Below, in pieces: positions 7,763 through 15,639 of a stretch of 64,000 nucleotides of DNA (position 1 is its first letter; each line of letters starts with the position of its first letter). The notes below the pieces were generated by a model. That model was not told the DNA's origin. It was given only the letters and a program-made list of their open reading frames with translations, and made no database searches. This DNA comes from JABCPE02 sp963530615 (GTDB lineage: Bacteria; Bacteroidota; Bacteroidia; Flavobacteriales; Weeksellaceae), in contig CAUSDX010000006.1 of assembly GCA_963530615.1 (NCBI GenBank), positions 1-64,000 of the forward strand. The letters are read 5' to 3'. A program made the position numbers and the translations under genes.

Positions 7763-8465
7763 AGCTAAACCAAAATCATCAAGACTCACGGCTGGAAGTA
7801 TAGATACAGAACATGTATCATTGAATCTTCTAAAAGCTAATGATTTCGTGGCAAATACGATTCGTGAGAAGTTGAAAGATATATTAGTAATTAATGTTTG
7901 TTCTTCGCCAGGTAGTGGAAAAACTACTTTGATGCAAAAAACAGGAGAGTTATTAAGAGGAAAGGCTAAAATGTCAGTTTTAGTAGGAGACCCTGAAACG
8001 GATCGCGATGCACAGAGAATGAAAGATGTAGGGATTGATGCACTTCAAATAGTTACAGGAGGTATGTGTCATATAGAGTCCCAAATGATTCTTCAAGCAT
8101 TGGATTATGTGAATTTAGAAGAAACAGATGTATTGTTCATTGAAAATGTAGGAAACCTAATGTGTCCATCTTCTTTTGATTTAGGAGAAGACTACAGAGT
8201 AACATTGATAGCGGTAACGGAGGGAGATGATAAACCTAGCAAGTACCCTAAAATGTTCTTAACAAGTGAGTTGATGCTGGTTTCTAAAATAGATTTATTA
8301 CCATATTTACCATTTTCAGTAGATGCAGTTGCAAAAGATGCGAGAAGTGTAAATCCAGATCTTGAAGTAATGGAAATATCTACTCTTACAGATAAAGGCA
8401 TGGAGGATTGGGCAAATTGGATTCTAACTAAACTTGAGCAGAAAAGAGCTGCTAACAAAAAATAA
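7755..8465 (+). CDS. hypB: Nickel-binding GTPase HypB
   Basis: A SIMIBI-class GTPase of 236 residues that loads nickel with HypA. The P-loop SPGSGKTT is at about residues 51-58, GDPETDRDAQR at 79-88, and the metal site on the GTPase domain is kept (Cys105-His106 in GGMCHIE and Cys137 in NLMCPSSFD). The N-terminal CxxCGC or His-rich nickel store of some HypBs is absent. A normal NKxD base-recognition motif reads SKID here (LMLVSKIDLLP). It overlaps hypA, which favours translational coupling. Confidence 0.95.
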   Translation: MSEAKPKSSRLTAGSIDTEHVSLNLLKANDFVANTIREKLKDILVINVCSSPGSGKTTLMQKTGELLRGKAKMSVLVGDPETDRDAQRMKDVGIDALQIVTGGMCHIESQMILQALDYVNLEETDVLFIENVGNLMCPSSFDLGEDYRVTLIAVTEGDDKPSKYPKMFLTSELMLVSKIDLLPYLPFSVDAVAKDARSVNPDLEVMEISTLTDKGMEDWANWILTKLEQKRAANKK

Positions 8466-8515
8466 AACAGAAATTTATAACAGATTCTAAAAAATAACAA
8501 TTAAAACAGAGAAGT

Positions 8516-9445
8516 ATGAAACTAATTAAAACGACACTTGTTGGGATAGGACAAATCTTCCTACAAGACAACGGATGGTCTGGATTGCTAATTACAATTG
8601 GTATGTTTTTTAGCCACTGGACATTAGGGGTAACTTGTTTCCTAGGATCATTAGTAGGGACTCTTACCGCTAAGGTATTAAAAGCTAAAGATGCAGACAT
8701 AGAGTTTGGTCTTTATGGATTTAATGCAAGTTTGGCTTACATGTGTGTAATGTTTACATTTGCAACGAATGATGCTCATGCAACACTAAACGGAGCTAAT
8801 CCATTACTTTGGGTTCTTGGAGCGGTAGCAGCAGTGGTAGCGACAGTGATTATGCATGTGTTTGTAACTAAAGGATGGACTGCATTTACTTTCCCATTCG
8901 TAGTTACTTGTTGGGTTCTTTGTTGGGCATTTGCTAAGTACAATGTTTTAGGATTAGAGCAAACTACACCAGCGTTACCTGATTACACTGCAACATTAGA
9001 AGCTATTTCTACACCATTCTTTGGCTGGGCAGAAGTAAACTTCGGAGCGAATTTCCTTACAGGGGTGTTTATCTTCTTGGGATTGGCAATTAGCTCACCA
9101 TCAGTAGCAATGTGGGGAACAGCTGCAGCAACATTAGGAGCATTAGTGGCACATTATGTACTAGGAATTGATGTAAATGTATTAGCAAATGGTATCTACT
9201 CATTCTCTCCAATCTTGGTAGCGTGTGCGTTCGTAACAAAATCAGGTGTATCAAGAGCAGATTTCCTTTACATTGTGGCAGGAGTTGTATTAGCGGTATT
9301 GATTCACTATGGAGTAGGTTCTACAGGATTAGCAACTTATACTATCGGATTCATTGTTGCAACTTGGATTATGGAAGCTGTTCAAAAAGCAGTGAACAAG
9401 TCAAACCCAAATACTGAGAGTTTAGTAAGAAGCCTAAACCCTTAA
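8516..9445 (+). CDS. Urea transporter (UT/SLC14 family)
   Basis: A 309-residue polytopic inner-membrane protein with about ten hydrophobic segments. The start GIGQIFLQDNGWSGLLITIG and the internal ASLAYMCVMF correspond to the paired motifs around the selectivity filter in bacterial and vertebrate UT channels. It would let urea pass passively into the cytoplasm to feed urease. It lies between hypB (50-base gap) and ureA (78-base gap) in the same orientation. In Bacteroidota it replaces the UreI or ABC (Urt) uptake routes of other bacteria. Confidence 0.92.
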   Translation: MKLIKTTLVGIGQIFLQDNGWSGLLITIGMFFSHWTLGVTCFLGSLVGTLTAKVLKAKDADIEFGLYGFNASLAYMCVMFTFATNDAHATLNGANPLLWVLGAVAAVVATVIMHVFVTKGWTAFTFPFVVTCWVLCWAFAKYNVLGLEQTTPALPDYTATLEAISTPFFGWAEVNFGANFLTGVFIFLGLAISSPSVAMWGTAAATLGALVAHYVLGIDVNVLANGIYSFSPILVACAFVTKSGVSRADFLYIVAGVVLAVLIHYGVGSTGLATYTIGFIVATWIMEAVQKAVNKSNPNTESLVRSLNP

Positions 9446-9523
9446 TCAAATAAAAAAAGAATATTCAAATCTTAGGATTTAATATTATAATTAAATTAAT
9501 ATTAACATTTTAAATTTTTTATT

Positions 9524-9826
9524 ATGCATTTAGTACCTAGAGAAAGCGAAAAATTAATGCTTTACCTAGCAGGTAAAGTCGCTGAAGACAGAAAAAACAG
9601 AGGGTTGAAACTTAATCACCCTGAGACGGTAGCGTATATCGCTCACAAATTAATTGAAGGTGCAAGAGAAGGAAAATCTGTAGCTCAATTGATGCAAGAG
9701 GGGACTACATACTTGACTCGTCAAGATGTAATGGATGGAGTTGCTGAAATGATTCACGATGTACAAATCGAAGCAACTTTCCCTGATGGAACAAAATTAG
9801 TAACAGTTCACCACCCAATTCACTAA
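9524..9826 (+). CDS. ureA: Urease subunit gamma
   Basis: The 100-residue small structural subunit. It starts MHLVPRESEKLMLYLAGKVA and contains the conserved LNHPETVAYIAHKLIEGARE and VAEMIHDVQIEATFPDGTKLVTVH. Length matches the standalone gamma subunit, so this is the three-subunit bacterial urease and not the fused Helicobacter form. Codons in ureA, ureB and ureC1 favour C-ending forms more than the surrounding genes, as expected for a very abundant enzyme. ureB follows after 19 bases. Confidence 0.97.
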   Translation: MHLVPRESEKLMLYLAGKVAEDRKNRGLKLNHPETVAYIAHKLIEGAREGKSVAQLMQEGTTYLTRQDVMDGVAEMIHDVQIEATFPDGTKLVTVHHPIH

Positions 9827-9845
9827 TTAATAAAAATTAAAAGTT

Positions 9846-10196
9846 ATGAGTAATAATAAATATGTAGTGCCAGGAGAATACATCCTAGCTGCAGGAGATA
9901 TCGAGTACAACGCTGGTAGAAAAGTACTTAAATTAAAAGTAACGAACACTGGTGATAGACCAATCCAAGTAGGTTCTCATTTCCACTTTGCAGAAGTAAA
10001 CTCTGCTTTAGAATTTGATAGAGTAGCTGCAGAAGCTCACAGATTAAATGTACCTGCAGGTCTTGCTCAAAGATTTGAACCAGGGGAATCTAAAGAAGTA
10101 GAATTAGTACCTTACGGTGGTGCTAGATCTGTAAGAGGTTTCAGCTTAAGACACCTTGAAAGAAACAGAGAAGCACTTAACTCTCTAAAAAAATAA
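9846..10196 (+). CDS. ureB: Urease subunit beta
   Basis: A 116-residue beta subunit. The signature VTNTGDRPIQVGSHFHFAEVN and the tail PYGGARSVRGFSLRH are intact; this subunit packs on the alpha subunit near the active-site flap in the (alpha-beta-gamma)3 trimer. Only one ureA and one ureB are present although there are two ureC genes, so any second enzyme would have to share them. ureC1 begins 26 bases downstream. Confidence 0.97.
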   Translation: MSNNKYVVPGEYILAAGDIEYNAGRKVLKLKVTNTGDRPIQVGSHFHFAEVNSALEFDRVAAEAHRLNVPAGLAQRFEPGESKEVELVPYGGARSVRGFSLRHLERNREALNSLKK

Positions 10197-10222
10197 TTAT
10201 TAACGATTAAAATTTTAATATC

Positions 10223-11941
10223 ATGGCTAAAATAGATAGACAAAAATATGCCTCAATGTATGGACCAACAGTTGGGGATAAAATTAGACTAGCAGACACT
10301 GAGTTATTTGCTGAAATCGAAAGAGACTTTACAGTATATGGTGAAGAGAATAAATTCGGTGGAGGTAAGACATTGAGAGATGGTATGGCTCAATCAGCAA
10401 CTCATCTTAGAGATGAAGGAGTTCTTGATATGGTAATTACTAACGCTACTATCATTGACTACTGGGGAATCGTAAAAGCTGATATCGGTATTAAAGATGG
10501 AAAAATCTCAGGTATAGGTAAAGCGGGTAACCCTAACACAATGGATGGGGTAACATCAGGAATGGTTATCGGTGCATCTACTGAAGCATTAGGTGGGGAA
10601 GGACATATCTTCACAGCTGGTGGTATCGATACTCACATCCACTTCATCTGCCCTCAACAAGTAGAAACTGCATTGGCAGGTGGTATTACTACATTTATCG
10701 GTGGTGGTACAGGACCTAACCACGGTACTTTGGCTACTACAATTACACCAGGTGCTTTCAACTTACAGAAAATGTTTGAAGCATTAGATGGTCTTCCAAT
10801 GAACTTCGGTTTATTCGGTAAAGGTAACTCTTCTTCTGAAGAAGCTTTAGTAGAGCAAATCGAGGCTGGTGCATTAGGTCTTAAACTTCATGAAGACTGG
10901 GGTTCTACTCCATCTGCAATTGACGCTTGTTTGACTGTTTGTGATCAATTAGATGTTCAAGCAACTATCCACACAGATACATTGAACGAAGCAGGATTCG
11001 TAGAAGATACAATGAGAGCAATCAATGGTAGAACTATCCACACATTCCACACAGAAGGAGCAGGAGGAGGACACGCACCTGACATCATCACGGTAGCATC
11101 TTATCCGAATGTATTACCAGCATCAACAAACCCAACAAAGCCGTTTACAGTAAATACTATTGATGAGCACCTAGATATGTTGATGGTATGCCACCACTTA
11201 GATAAAAATGTAAAAGAGGATGTATCTTTTGCAGACTCAAGAATTAGAAGAGAGACTATCGCAGCTGAAGATATTCTTCACGATATGGGGGTATTTTCTA
11301 TCATGTCTTCTGACTCTCAAGCGATGGGTAGACCAGGTGAGGTAATCACAAGAACATTCCAAACTGCAGATAAAATGAAGAAGCAGTTTGGACCATTACC
11401 AGAAGATGAAGGAACAGGAAATGATAACTTTAGAATTAAGAGATACATCTCTAAAGTAACTATTAACCCTGCTATCGCTCACGGTATCCAAAGATATATC
11501 GGTTCTATCGAAGTTGGTAAGATGGCTGATTTAGTAATGTGGAGACCAGATATGTTTGGTGCTAAGCCAGAAATGGTAATCAAAGGAGGATTCGTATCTT
11601 ACGCTAAAATGGGAGATCCAAATGCATCTATCCCAACTCCACAACCAGTATTCTGGAGACCAATGTTCGGTAACTACGGAAAAGCTAACACTGAAACTAC
11701 TGCATTCTTCGTATCTAAAGTATCTATCGAGAAAGGAATCGTTCAGTCTTACGGTTTAGGTAAGAAAATCTTACCAGTTATCGGATGTAGATTTATTGGT
11801 AAAGCAGATATGATTCACAATAACGCAATGCCTAAAATTGAAGTTAATGCTCAAACTCATGAGGTTAAAGTTGATGGTCAGCCATGTGTTTGTGAACCAG
11901 CTGATAAACTTCCGATGGGTCAATTATACTTCATGTTCTAA
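10223..11941 (+). CDS. ureC: Urease subunit alpha, copy 1
   Basis: Catalytic subunit, 572 residues, hydrolyses urea to ammonia and carbamate. All active-site residues are present (Klebsiella number plus 4): nickel ligands His138, His140, carbamylated Lys221, His250, His276, Asp364; substrate-binding His223; flap Cys323 and His324. It ends the hypAB-transporter-ureABC unit, with a strong terminator about 30 bases after the stop. A second full-length copy follows. Compared with copy 2 it has Gly134 (TAGGIDTHIH), Phe179 and SSSEEALV at about 203-210. The tail carries an unusual CVCEP. Confidence 0.98.
   Translation: MAKIDRQKYASMYGPTVGDKIRLADTELFAEIERDFTVYGEENKFGGGKTLRDGMAQSATHLRDEGVLDMVITNATIIDYWGIVKADIGIKDGKISGIGKAGNPNTMDGVTSGMVIGASTEALGGEGHIFTAGGIDTHIHFICPQQVETALAGGITTFIGGGTGPNHGTLATTITPGAFNLQKMFEALDGLPMNFGLFGKGNSSSEEALVEQIEAGALGLKLHEDWGSTPSAIDACLTVCDQLDVQATIHTDTLNEAGFVEDTMRAINGRTIHTFHTEGAGGGHAPDIITVASYPNVLPASTNPTKPFTVNTIDEHLDMLMVCHHLDKNVKEDVSFADSRIRRETIAAEDILHDMGVFSIMSSDSQAMGRPGEVITRTFQTADKMKKQFGPLPEDEGTGNDNFRIKRYISKVTINPAIAHGIQRYIGSIEVGKMADLVMWRPDMFGAKPEMVIKGGFVSYAKMGDPNASIPTPQPVFWRPMFGNYGKANTETTAFFVSKVSIEKGIVQSYGLGKKILPVIGCRFIGKADMIHNNAMPKIEVNAQTHEVKVDGQPCVCEPADKLPMGQLYFMF
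11021..11439 (+). repeat. 419-bp tract identical to part of ureC copy 2
   Basis: Aligned at an offset of 1962 bases, this stretch and 12983-13401 show no mismatch, while flanking codons differ at many silent positions. It spans codons from about residue 267 to 406, covering ligands His276 and Asp364 and the flap. A second identical tract is 11783-11895 against 13745-13857 (113 bp). Recent gene conversion is the likely cause. Confidence 0.9.
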
Positions 11942-11970
11942 TAAAGACAAAAGGTATAAAGTATATAATG

Positions 11971-12005
11971 AATCAGCCACACTAAAAGTGTGGCTGATTT
12001 TTTTG
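11971..12005 (+). terminator. Terminator after ureC copy 1
   Basis: A perfect 13-bp stem (11971-11983 with 11987-11999), AAA loop and a T run. It separates ureC copy 1 from copy 2. Confidence 0.93.
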
Positions 12006-12084
12006 TTAAAATAAGTAAATGTTAAAAAACTAAAAACATAACAAAAATCATATTTTTAGTTTCTAAAAATAAAAATGAAAATAT

Positions 12085-12092
12085 TATATTTG
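12085..12092 (+). promoter_or_regulatory. -7 element of a promoter for ureC copy 2
   Basis: TATATTTG is an exact TANNTTTG match. The -33 region is weak (TAGTTTC near 12057-12063). Transcription would start near 12097, on the edge of the leader hairpins. Confidence 0.55.
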
Positions 12093-12094
12093 CC

Positions 12095-12184
12095 AAGTAT
12101 ACCTGCTGAAAAGTAGGAAGTTCTTTTATACTTACAAGTGGGTAACACTTATATTAGAAAAGTGATATTAAAATTATAATTATT
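12095..12184 (+). promoter_or_regulatory. Structured 5' leader of ureC copy 2
   Basis: AAGTATA (12095-12101) pairs with TATACTT (12127-12133) around an inner stem CCTGCT/AGTAGG (12102-12107 with 12112-12117) capped by GAAA, with a 9-nt bulge on the 3' side. A second hairpin AAGTG/CACTT (12136-12140 with 12146-12150) follows. The ATG is at 12185. No known riboswitch class is recognised. Confidence 0.45.
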
Positions 12185-13903
12185 ATGGCAAAAATTGACA
12201 GACAGAAGTATGCCTCAATGTATGGTCCTACAGTTGGGGATAAAATCAGACTGGCAGATACTGAATTATTCGCTGAAATCGAGAGAGACTTCACAGTATA
12301 CGGAGAAGAAAACAAATTCGGTGGAGGTAAGACATTGAGAGATGGTATGGCTCAATCAGCAACTCACCTTAGAGATGAAGGAGTTCTTGATATGGTAATT
12401 ACCAATGCTACGATTATTGATTATACAGGGATTTATAAGGCTGATATAGGTATTAAAGATGGAAAAATCTCAGGTATTGGTAAGGCAGGTAACCCTAACA
12501 TAATGGATGGAGTAACATCAGGAATGGTTATCGGAGCATCTACAGAGGCTTTAGGAGGAGAAGGGCATATCTTTACTGCGGGGGCTATTGATACTCACAT
12601 CCACTTCATCTGCCCTCAGCAAGTAGAAACTGCATTGGCAGGTGGTACAACTACTTTTGTAGGTGGTGGTACAGGTCCTAATCATGGTACTTTGGCAACG
12701 ACAATCACACCAGGAGCATGGAATATTCAGAAAATGTTTGAAGCATTAGATGAACTTCCAATGAACTTCGGTTTATTCGGTAAAGGTAACTCTTCTTCAC
12801 ACGCAACTATCGTTGAGCAGATTGAAGCGGGGGTATTTGGTCTTAAACTTCACGAAGACTGGGGTTCTACACCAGCAGCGATTGATGCATGTCTAACGGT
12901 TTGCGATAAGTATGATGTTCAAGCAACTATTCACACAGATACATTGAACGAAGCAGGATTCGTAGAAGATACAATGAGAGCGATCAATGGTAGAACTATC
13001 CACACATTCCACACAGAAGGAGCAGGAGGAGGACACGCACCTGACATCATCACGGTAGCATCTTATCCGAATGTATTACCAGCATCAACAAACCCAACAA
13101 AGCCGTTTACAGTAAATACTATTGATGAGCACCTAGATATGTTGATGGTATGCCACCACTTAGATAAAAATGTAAAAGAGGATGTATCTTTTGCAGACTC
13201 AAGAATTAGAAGAGAGACTATCGCAGCTGAAGATATTCTTCACGATATGGGGGTATTTTCTATCATGTCTTCTGACTCTCAAGCGATGGGTAGACCAGGT
13301 GAGGTAATCACAAGAACATTCCAAACTGCAGATAAAATGAAGAAGCAGTTTGGACCATTACCAGAAGATGAAGGAACAGGAAATGATAACTTTAGAATTA
13401 AAAGATATATTGCAAAAGTAACTATTAACCCTGCTATTGCTCACGGTATCCAAAGATATATCGGTTCTATCGAGGTTGGTAAAATGGCTGACTTGGTAAT
13501 GTGGAGACCAGATATGTTTGGTGCTAAGCCAGAGATGATTATTAAAGGTGGAATGGTATCTTACTCTAAAATGGGAGATCCTAACGCATCTATTCCAACA
13601 CCTCAGCCAATCCTTTGGAGACCAATGTTTGGTAGTTTAGGAAAAGCGAATAAAGAATGTTCAGCATTCTTCGTATCTAAAGTATCTATCGAGAAAGGAA
13701 TTGTTCAGTCTTATGGATTAGGTAAAAAATTATTACCATCAATAGGATGTAGATTTATTGGTAAAGCAGATATGATTCACAATAACGCAATGCCTAAAAT
13801 TGAAGTTAATGCTCAAACTCATGAGGTTAAAGTTGATGGTCAGCCATGTGTTTGTGAGCCGATTGATAAAGTATCTATGGGGCAATTATACTTCATGTTC
13901 TAA
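12185..13903 (+). CDS. ureC: Urease subunit alpha, copy 2 (paralogue)
   Basis: A second intact 572-residue alpha subunit without accompanying ureA or ureB. All nickel ligands and catalytic residues of copy 1 are retained. About thirty substitutions cluster outside the identical central tract: Thr81, Tyr84, Ala134 beside the His138/His140 pair, Thr155, Trp179, Ile181, Glu190, SSSHATIV at about 203-210, Val217-Phe218 and Lys242-Tyr243, plus several after residue 407. It has its own promoter box, structured leader and terminator. Helicobacter mustelae has a second, iron-dependent urease (UreA2B2), which is a precedent for a specialised paralogue; whether this copy uses another metal or is just expressed differently is unknown. 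Confidence 0.96.
   Translation: MAKIDRQKYASMYGPTVGDKIRLADTELFAEIERDFTVYGEENKFGGGKTLRDGMAQSATHLRDEGVLDMVITNATIIDYTGIYKADIGIKDGKISGIGKAGNPNIMDGVTSGMVIGASTEALGGEGHIFTAGAIDTHIHFICPQQVETALAGGTTTFVGGGTGPNHGTLATTITPGAWNIQKMFEALDELPMNFGLFGKGNSSSHATIVEQIEAGVFGLKLHEDWGSTPAAIDACLTVCDKYDVQATIHTDTLNEAGFVEDTMRAINGRTIHTFHTEGAGGGHAPDIITVASYPNVLPASTNPTKPFTVNTIDEHLDMLMVCHHLDKNVKEDVSFADSRIRRETIAAEDILHDMGVFSIMSSDSQAMGRPGEVITRTFQTADKMKKQFGPLPEDEGTGNDNFRIKRYIAKVTINPAIAHGIQRYIGSIEVGKMADLVMWRPDMFGAKPEMIIKGGMVSYSKMGDPNASIPTPQPILWRPMFGSLGKANKECSAFFVSKVSIEKGIVQSYGLGKKLLPSIGCRFIGKADMIHNNAMPKIEVNAQTHEVKVDGQPCVCEPIDKVSMGQLYFMF
12983..13401 (+). repeat. 419-bp tract identical to part of ureC copy 1
   Basis: Partner of 11021-11439. 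The first mismatches on either side are at 12982 (G against A) and 13402 (A against G). Confidence 0.9.
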
Positions 13904-13930
13904 GATAATTTTCTTATAAACATTTATAAT

Positions 13931-13975
13931 AAAGGCTACTTAGATAAATCTAAGTAGTCTTTATATTTTTTTTTG
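13931..13975 (+). terminator. Terminator after ureC copy 2
   Basis: AAAGGCTACTTAGA (13931-13944) pairs with TCTAAGTAGTCTTT with one G-U pair, followed by a T-rich tract to 13975. Confidence 0.9.
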
Positions 13976-14084
13976 TCAAATAAAGTATAATATATTTTTT
14001 TATATTAAAAATAATTTATACATTTGTGTTATAAAATTAAAATTGATAACACTTAACAAAGAAATCTATCTATAATTTAGTCAT

Positions 14085-14198
14085 GATAACCAAAAAATAA
14101 CCTAGAAGAGAAAAACATATTGTAATCTGTTTTATTTAGAATAAATTTTTTTGGAATTGTTTAGTTGTAAAATCTTCTTAGGTTATTTTTTTGGTATC
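14085..14198. repeat. Long imperfect inverted repeat in the ureC2-ureE gap
   Basis: The arms 14085-14109 and 14173-14198 match over about 25 bases with two one-base gaps. They enclose 63 AT-rich bases with no gene. The shape fits a miniature inverted-repeat element or a large transcribed hairpin; the 3' arm carries a T7 run. The rest of 13976-14355 holds only AT-rich DNA and the ureE promoter. Confidence 0.55.
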
Positions 14199-14248
14199 TT
14201 TTTCAAGTAAAAAATAAAAATGCTGTTATATATCATATAAATTTATAG

Positions 14249-14277
14249 TTGTTTCTATTATTTTTTGTGTACTTTTG
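14249..14277 (+). promoter_or_regulatory. Promoter of ureEFGD
   Basis: TTG at 14249-14251, 18 bases, TACTTTTG at 14270-14277. A 10-bp hairpin (14280-14289 with 14297-14306, one G-U pair) lies at the start of the roughly 70-nt leader. A further TACATTTG box at 14019-14026 has no -33 partner. Confidence 0.6.
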
Positions 14278-14355
14278 AACTCGTTTAATTGTAATGATTA
14301 AATGAGCTTTTATACATAAATAAAAGGACAAAGTTAATTTATAAAAAGTAGGCTT

Positions 14356-14871
14356 ATGATAGTAGTGTCAGAGGTAATCCGTAATGCGAAAGGAGAGGAT
14401 TTGTCCTCCAAAGAAGTAGATTTTTTTGATATAGAATGGTTTGAATCTACGAGAAAGCTTCTTCGCAAGATTAGCCAAAGAGGAGAAGAGGTGGGAATGA
14501 GAGTTTTGAAAGAGAATTTTAGGTTAAAGCACCATGATGTATTATGGGAAGATGGAAATAAAATATTATTGGTAAATATTCTTCCATCTGATGCTGTAGT
14601 GGTGCAGCCGAAGACGATGAGGGAGATGGGAACTATTTGCTTTGAGATTGGTAATCAGCATATTCCTATTTTTATAGAAAATGATGAGGTGATTATTCCT
14701 TATGAAGATCCTATTTTTAATTTATTGACCAAAGGAGGTTACTCACCTTTTAAGGGAAAAAGGATTTTTGAGGATATGTTAAAAGCATCATCGGAACATG
14801 AAGCACCTGTGAAAGAGCATAAAATAGATACAGCACAGTTGTTTTCAAAAGTATTTCCAAAGAAAGATTAG
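14356..14871 (+). CDS. ureE: Urease accessory protein UreE (nickel chaperone)
   Basis: A 171-residue nickel carrier that delivers metal to the UreD-F-G complex. The metal-binding core is recognisable as GNQHIPIFIENDEVIIPYED, with the conserved His102 at the dimer interface, and an N-terminal peptide-binding domain precedes it. The long His-rich tail of Klebsiella UreE is missing; only scattered histidines (EHEAPVKEH) occur near the C-terminus, so nickel storage capacity is probably low and HypA/HypB may supply the metal. First gene of the ureEFGD unit. Confidence 0.93.
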   Translation: MIVVSEVIRNAKGEDLSSKEVDFFDIEWFESTRKLLRKISQRGEEVGMRVLKENFRLKHHDVLWEDGNKILLVNILPSDAVVVQPKTMREMGTICFEIGNQHIPIFIENDEVIIPYEDPIFNLLTKGGYSPFKGKRIFEDMLKASSEHEAPVKEHKIDTAQLFSKVFPKKD

Positions 14872-14904
14872 AGACTAAATTATAACAGATAAAACAGAAA
14901 GAAG

Positions 14905-15600
14905 ATGAAGGTAAATTCGTTGTTAAGTTTATTGCATATCGCAGATCCTACCTTGCCTATTGGAGGATATTCTCACTCCAATGGTTTGGAAACTTATGTG
15001 CAGAAAGGCTTAGTGAATAGTACTGAAACAGCAGCATTGTTTTTGAATAATATGCTGTCAAGTAGTGTTTTGCATAATGATGCAGCTTATGTGAGATTGG
15101 CTTATGAGGCAATGGAATTAGAGGATAATTATGCACAAATTATTTTATTGGATGAGGAATGTAGTGCGATGAAAAGCCCAAGAGAAATTAGAGAGGCAAG
15201 TCATAAGTTAGGAACCCGATTACTAAAAATTTTCATTGAAGAAGGGCAGAAATGTGAATTTTTAACAGCATTTGGTGAGTATGTTACTAAAAATATTAGT
15301 GTAGGAAATTATCCTGTAGTGTATGGTGCATTGTGCTATTTGATGGAGATTCCATTGGAAGAAGCTCTTACAGCATTTTATTTTTCTACAGCTACAGGTA
15401 TGGTAACTAATGCTGTGAAATTAGTCCCATTAGGACAATTAGAAGGTCAAAAAATTCTTTTTGAAGTAAAGAAAAATATACCGAATTGGGTAGAAAAGAC
15501 TTTAAATCTGGAAGAAGAAAAAATTGGTCTTTCAAATGTTGGTTTTGATTTAAGGTCAATGCAACACGAGAGATTGTATTCAAGATTATACATGAGCTAA
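14905..15600 (+). CDS. ureF: Urease accessory protein UreF
   Basis: An all-helical 231-residue accessory protein that links UreD to UreG in the urease activation complex. The N-terminal SLLHIADPTLPIGGYSHSNGLE is the classic UreF signature, and the C-terminus SNVGFDLRSMQHERLYSRL contains the conserved region that contacts UreD/UreG. It lies 33 bases after ureE and 39 bases before ureG. Confidence 0.95.
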   Translation: MKVNSLLSLLHIADPTLPIGGYSHSNGLETYVQKGLVNSTETAALFLNNMLSSSVLHNDAAYVRLAYEAMELEDNYAQIILLDEECSAMKSPREIREASHKLGTRLLKIFIEEGQKCEFLTAFGEYVTKNISVGNYPVVYGALCYLMEIPLEEALTAFYFSTATGMVTNAVKLVPLGQLEGQKILFEVKKNIPNWVEKTLNLEEEKIGLSNVGFDLRSMQHERLYSRLYMS

Positions 15601-15639
15601 TCATTAAGAAATAAAGTTTAACTAAAAAAATATAACAAA

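Noticed and set aside
12095..12184. Known NiCo (czcD) riboswitch
   Set aside because: That class is a four-way junction with paired conserved loops; only two simple hairpins are seen.
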